Shown: piece by piece, positions 62,344-64,000 of the stretch
How positions within the stretch are numbered: position 1 is the first letter of the stretch
Layout: the number at the start of each line of letters is the position of its first letter
NCBI GenBank assembly: GCA_964524515.1
Contig: CAZGEA010000001.1
Span: 186,001-250,000, forward strand
DNA from: CAZGEA01 sp964524515
GTDB taxonomy: Bacteria > Patescibacteriota > Microgenomatia > UBA8517
Direction of reading: 5' to 3'
DNA length: 64,000 nucleotides
Made by a program: the position numbers and the translations under genes
The notes under the pieces: generated by a model
Database searches by the model: none
Told to the model about the DNA's origin: nothing
What the model saw: the letters and a program-made list of their open reading frames with translations, nothing else

Positions 62344-63427
62344 TTCTTGAAATTCCTAAGATTATACCAAGTGCCAAAAATAAACTCATTAAACTTGTTT
62401 TTCCATATGACAAAAATGGAAGAGGAACACCAGTTAATGGAACCAAAGCAATCATTGAACCAATATTTAAAATAACTTGTGAACCAATCCACACTGCTAT
62501 TGCACTACTAACAACCTTTGAAAAAACGTCATTACTTCGTTTAGAAATTCGAAACATTCTATATACAAAATATGCATAGATTAACAAAATTGAAACAGAA
62601 CCTACAAATCCAATTTCTTCAGATATTATTGGAAAAATTGAATCAGTTGAAGCCTCAGGTAAAAATAAAAATTTCTGCTTAGATTGACCAAAACCTACAC
62701 CAAAAACTCCACCTTGTGATACTGCAAAAAGTGCTTGCTGTAAATGATAAGAAGAATTAAGTGGATGTTGCATAACATTTAAAAAATCAACAATTCGCTG
62801 TCTCCTGTATGAAGAAAACATTGCAACCATCATAACAATTAAAACTACTCCAAATAAATATTTCATTAACACTTTAATTTCGATTCCAGACATAAATATA
62901 ATAGATATTCCAATAGATCCAATTAAAAGTGCAGTTCCCAAATCAGGCTGTGCCATAATTAAAAAACAAACCAAACCAAGTGGTACAAAAAAACCGATAA
63001 CAGATCTTTTCAAATGCGCCAAATTGGCAAGATACAAAATTATAGAAATTTTAACTAATTCAGAAGGTTGAAAGCTCAATGGCCCTAAACTAAGCCATCT
63101 TCTGGCTCCCAAAAGTTTATTTCCAAAACCAGGTATAAGAACTAAAAACAGTAAAAATAAACTAAATGAAAATATATAAAATGAATTCTTTCTCCAAAAA
63201 TCTGTTTTTAATTTTGATATAAAAATCATAAAACAAAAACCAATAAATGACCAAAGCAAATGAAATTTGGTATAAAACAATGGATCATTAAAATGGGTTG
63301 TCGCAGATGGAGTGGAGACGTCAGCTACAAAAATTACCCCCATTACAGTAAGCAAAAAAATCAACAAAAAAAGCACTTTATCAACTGGATTTCTCTTTTC
63401 GTTATTTATCTGTTTCCTGTGTCTCAC
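62327..63427 (-). CDS. ftsW: SEDS-family septal glycosyltransferase FtsW
   Basis: 366 aa, about 10 membrane segments. LSFQPSELVKISIILY, MAQPDLGTALL, QALFAVSQGGVFGVGFGQSKQKFLFLPEASTDSIFPIISEEIGFVG and LTGVPLPFLSYGKTSL are the SEDS signatures. Polymerises septal peptidoglycan. Named FtsW for its place between mraY and murG. Confidence 0.93.
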   Translation of the reverse strand: MRHRKQINNEKRNPVDKVLFLLIFLLTVMGVIFVADVSTPSATTHFNDPLFYTKFHLLWSFIGFCFMIFISKLKTDFWRKNSFYIFSFSLFLLFLVLIPGFGNKLLGARRWLSLGPLSFQPSELVKISIILYLANLAHLKRSVIGFFVPLGLVCFLIMAQPDLGTALLIGSIGISIIFMSGIEIKVLMKYLFGVVLIVMMVAMFSSYRRQRIVDFLNVMQHPLNSSYHLQQALFAVSQGGVFGVGFGQSKQKFLFLPEASTDSIFPIISEEIGFVGSVSILLIYAYFVYRMFRISKRSNDVFSKVVSSAIAVWIGSQVILNIGSMIALVPLTGVPLPFLSYGKTSLMSLFLALGIILGISRNAREN

Positions 63428-63436
63428 ATTAATTAT

Positions 63437-64000
63437 TTAAATAAGTGCCAACCACAAACCAAAAATTGCAAGTACGATTCCAGCAATCCAAGCTCTCATT
63501 ACAATTTTAGGTTCCTCCCAACCAATTGCTAAAAAAGTATGATGAATTGGTGCAAGTGGAAATATTTTTCGTTTAAAAAATTTAATTCCAATTATTTGAA
63601 TTGCAGATGATGCAGCTTCAATTACAAATATTCCACCTACGACAAAAAGTGTCGGAACATTACCAACCAATAAACCAACAACAGCAATAGTAGATCCAAA
63701 AGCAAGTGATCCAGTGTCACCCAAAAATATTCTAGCTGGCCAAATATTAAAATATAAAAATGACAAAAGACTGCCAATCCATAATGCGACAAACAAAAAC
63801 ACAGGTGTATCCAAATTAGTTGCAGCAATAACAATATAAGCAATCAAATAAATAACTAATAATCCTGAAGCCAAACCATCCAATCCATCAGTAAAATTAA
63901 AAGCATTTGCAAAAAATACAATTACAAAAGCTGCAAATGGAATAAATAACAACCCCATATGAAATGTTAATTTAATAATCGGAACATAAATATAACTAAT
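63437..64000 (-). CDS. mraY: Phospho-N-acetylmuramoyl-pentapeptide transferase MraY (5' truncated)
   Basis: The frame stays open to the right edge, so the N-terminal helices are missing; an internal ATG at 63958 is not the start. Visible are the active-site loop NAFNFTDGLDGLA, FLGDTGSLAFG and the C-terminal APIHHTFLAIGWEEPKIVMRAW, where the usual HHH is HHT. Makes lipid I from UDP-MurNAc-pentapeptide. First visible gene of the division cluster. Confidence 0.95.
   Translation of the reverse strand: MSYIYVPIIKLTFHMGLLFIPFAAFVIVFFANAFNFTDGLDGLASGLLVIYLIAYIVIAATNLDTPVFLFVALWIGSLLSFLYFNIWPARIFLGDTGSLAFGSTIAVVGLLVGNVPTLFVVGGIFVIEAASSAIQIIGIKFFKRKIFPLAPIHHTFLAIGWEEPKIVMRAWIAGIVLAIFGLWLALI

Overview
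The window looks like a piece of a low-GC chromosome from an ultra-small, host-dependent bacterium of the Candidate Phyla Radiation (Patescibacteria), most likely a Microgenomates-type lineage. The lineage is inference. It rests on strong AT bias, very tight packing (no gene-free gap above about 200 bases), a type-2 isoleucyl-tRNA synthetase, lower glycolysis ending in PEP synthase, a bifunctional phosphoglucose/phosphomannose isomerase, PolX, a LemA/HtpX pair, many single-pass anchored surface proteins, and short versions of several housekeeping proteins. TGA is used as a stop (rplS, parB), so the code is the standard one.

Layout. 1-2305 (+): end of a metal ABC transporter and pyrD. 2298-5187: lone response regulator, M16 peptidase, histidine phosphatase, anchored cyclophilin. 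5187-15286 (-): a long operon uvrB-uvrA-transglutaminase protein-uvrC-holin-like protein-secG-peptide-binding protein, holding all three nucleotide-excision-repair genes. 15344-16581: a divergent unit with lexA on one side and two tiny genes on the other. 16578-25931 (-): ruvC, a phage-type metallopeptidase, a HolA-like protein, then sugar-phosphate and lower-glycolysis genes (PMM/PGM, PGI/PMI, ppsA, eno, gpmI). 25967-27130: a YdcF-like gene, a structured leader and rplS. 27186-38350 (-): polX-lemA-htpX-gatC-gatA-MFS-gatB-dnaE. 38415-42207 (+): three tRNAs, each directly followed by a protein gene. 42202-49047 (-): seven overlapping genes for a surface polysaccharide. 49101-51921: secreted C39-domain protein, a small orphan, tRNA-Val, signal peptidase. 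51978-57315 (-): ileS-rodA-rplU-rpmA-parB. 57415-64000 (-): a 120-aa orphan and the division cluster mraY-ftsW-murG-ftsQ-ftsA-ftsZ.

How it works together. The window covers DNA repair (UvrABC, LexA, RuvC, PolX, DnaE), tRNA-dependent amidation (GatCAB), lower glycolysis run through PEP synthase, and envelope building and division. Ten genes have a -10 box only 6-8 bases before the start codon, so leaderless mRNAs appear to be the normal way of starting first genes. A few small orphan genes instead have Shine-Dalgarno leaders and their own terminators. The most unusual points are the in-frame 30-base reiterations of the last codons plus stop of parB and rplS, a class-2-like PyrD with a class-1-type catalytic cysteine, a phosphoglycerate mutase with threonine at the serine nucleophile position, tRNA genes abutting coding genes, and a structured RNA-like element upstream of the ydcF-like gene. 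I saw no CRISPR array, insertion sequence, prophage or rRNA.
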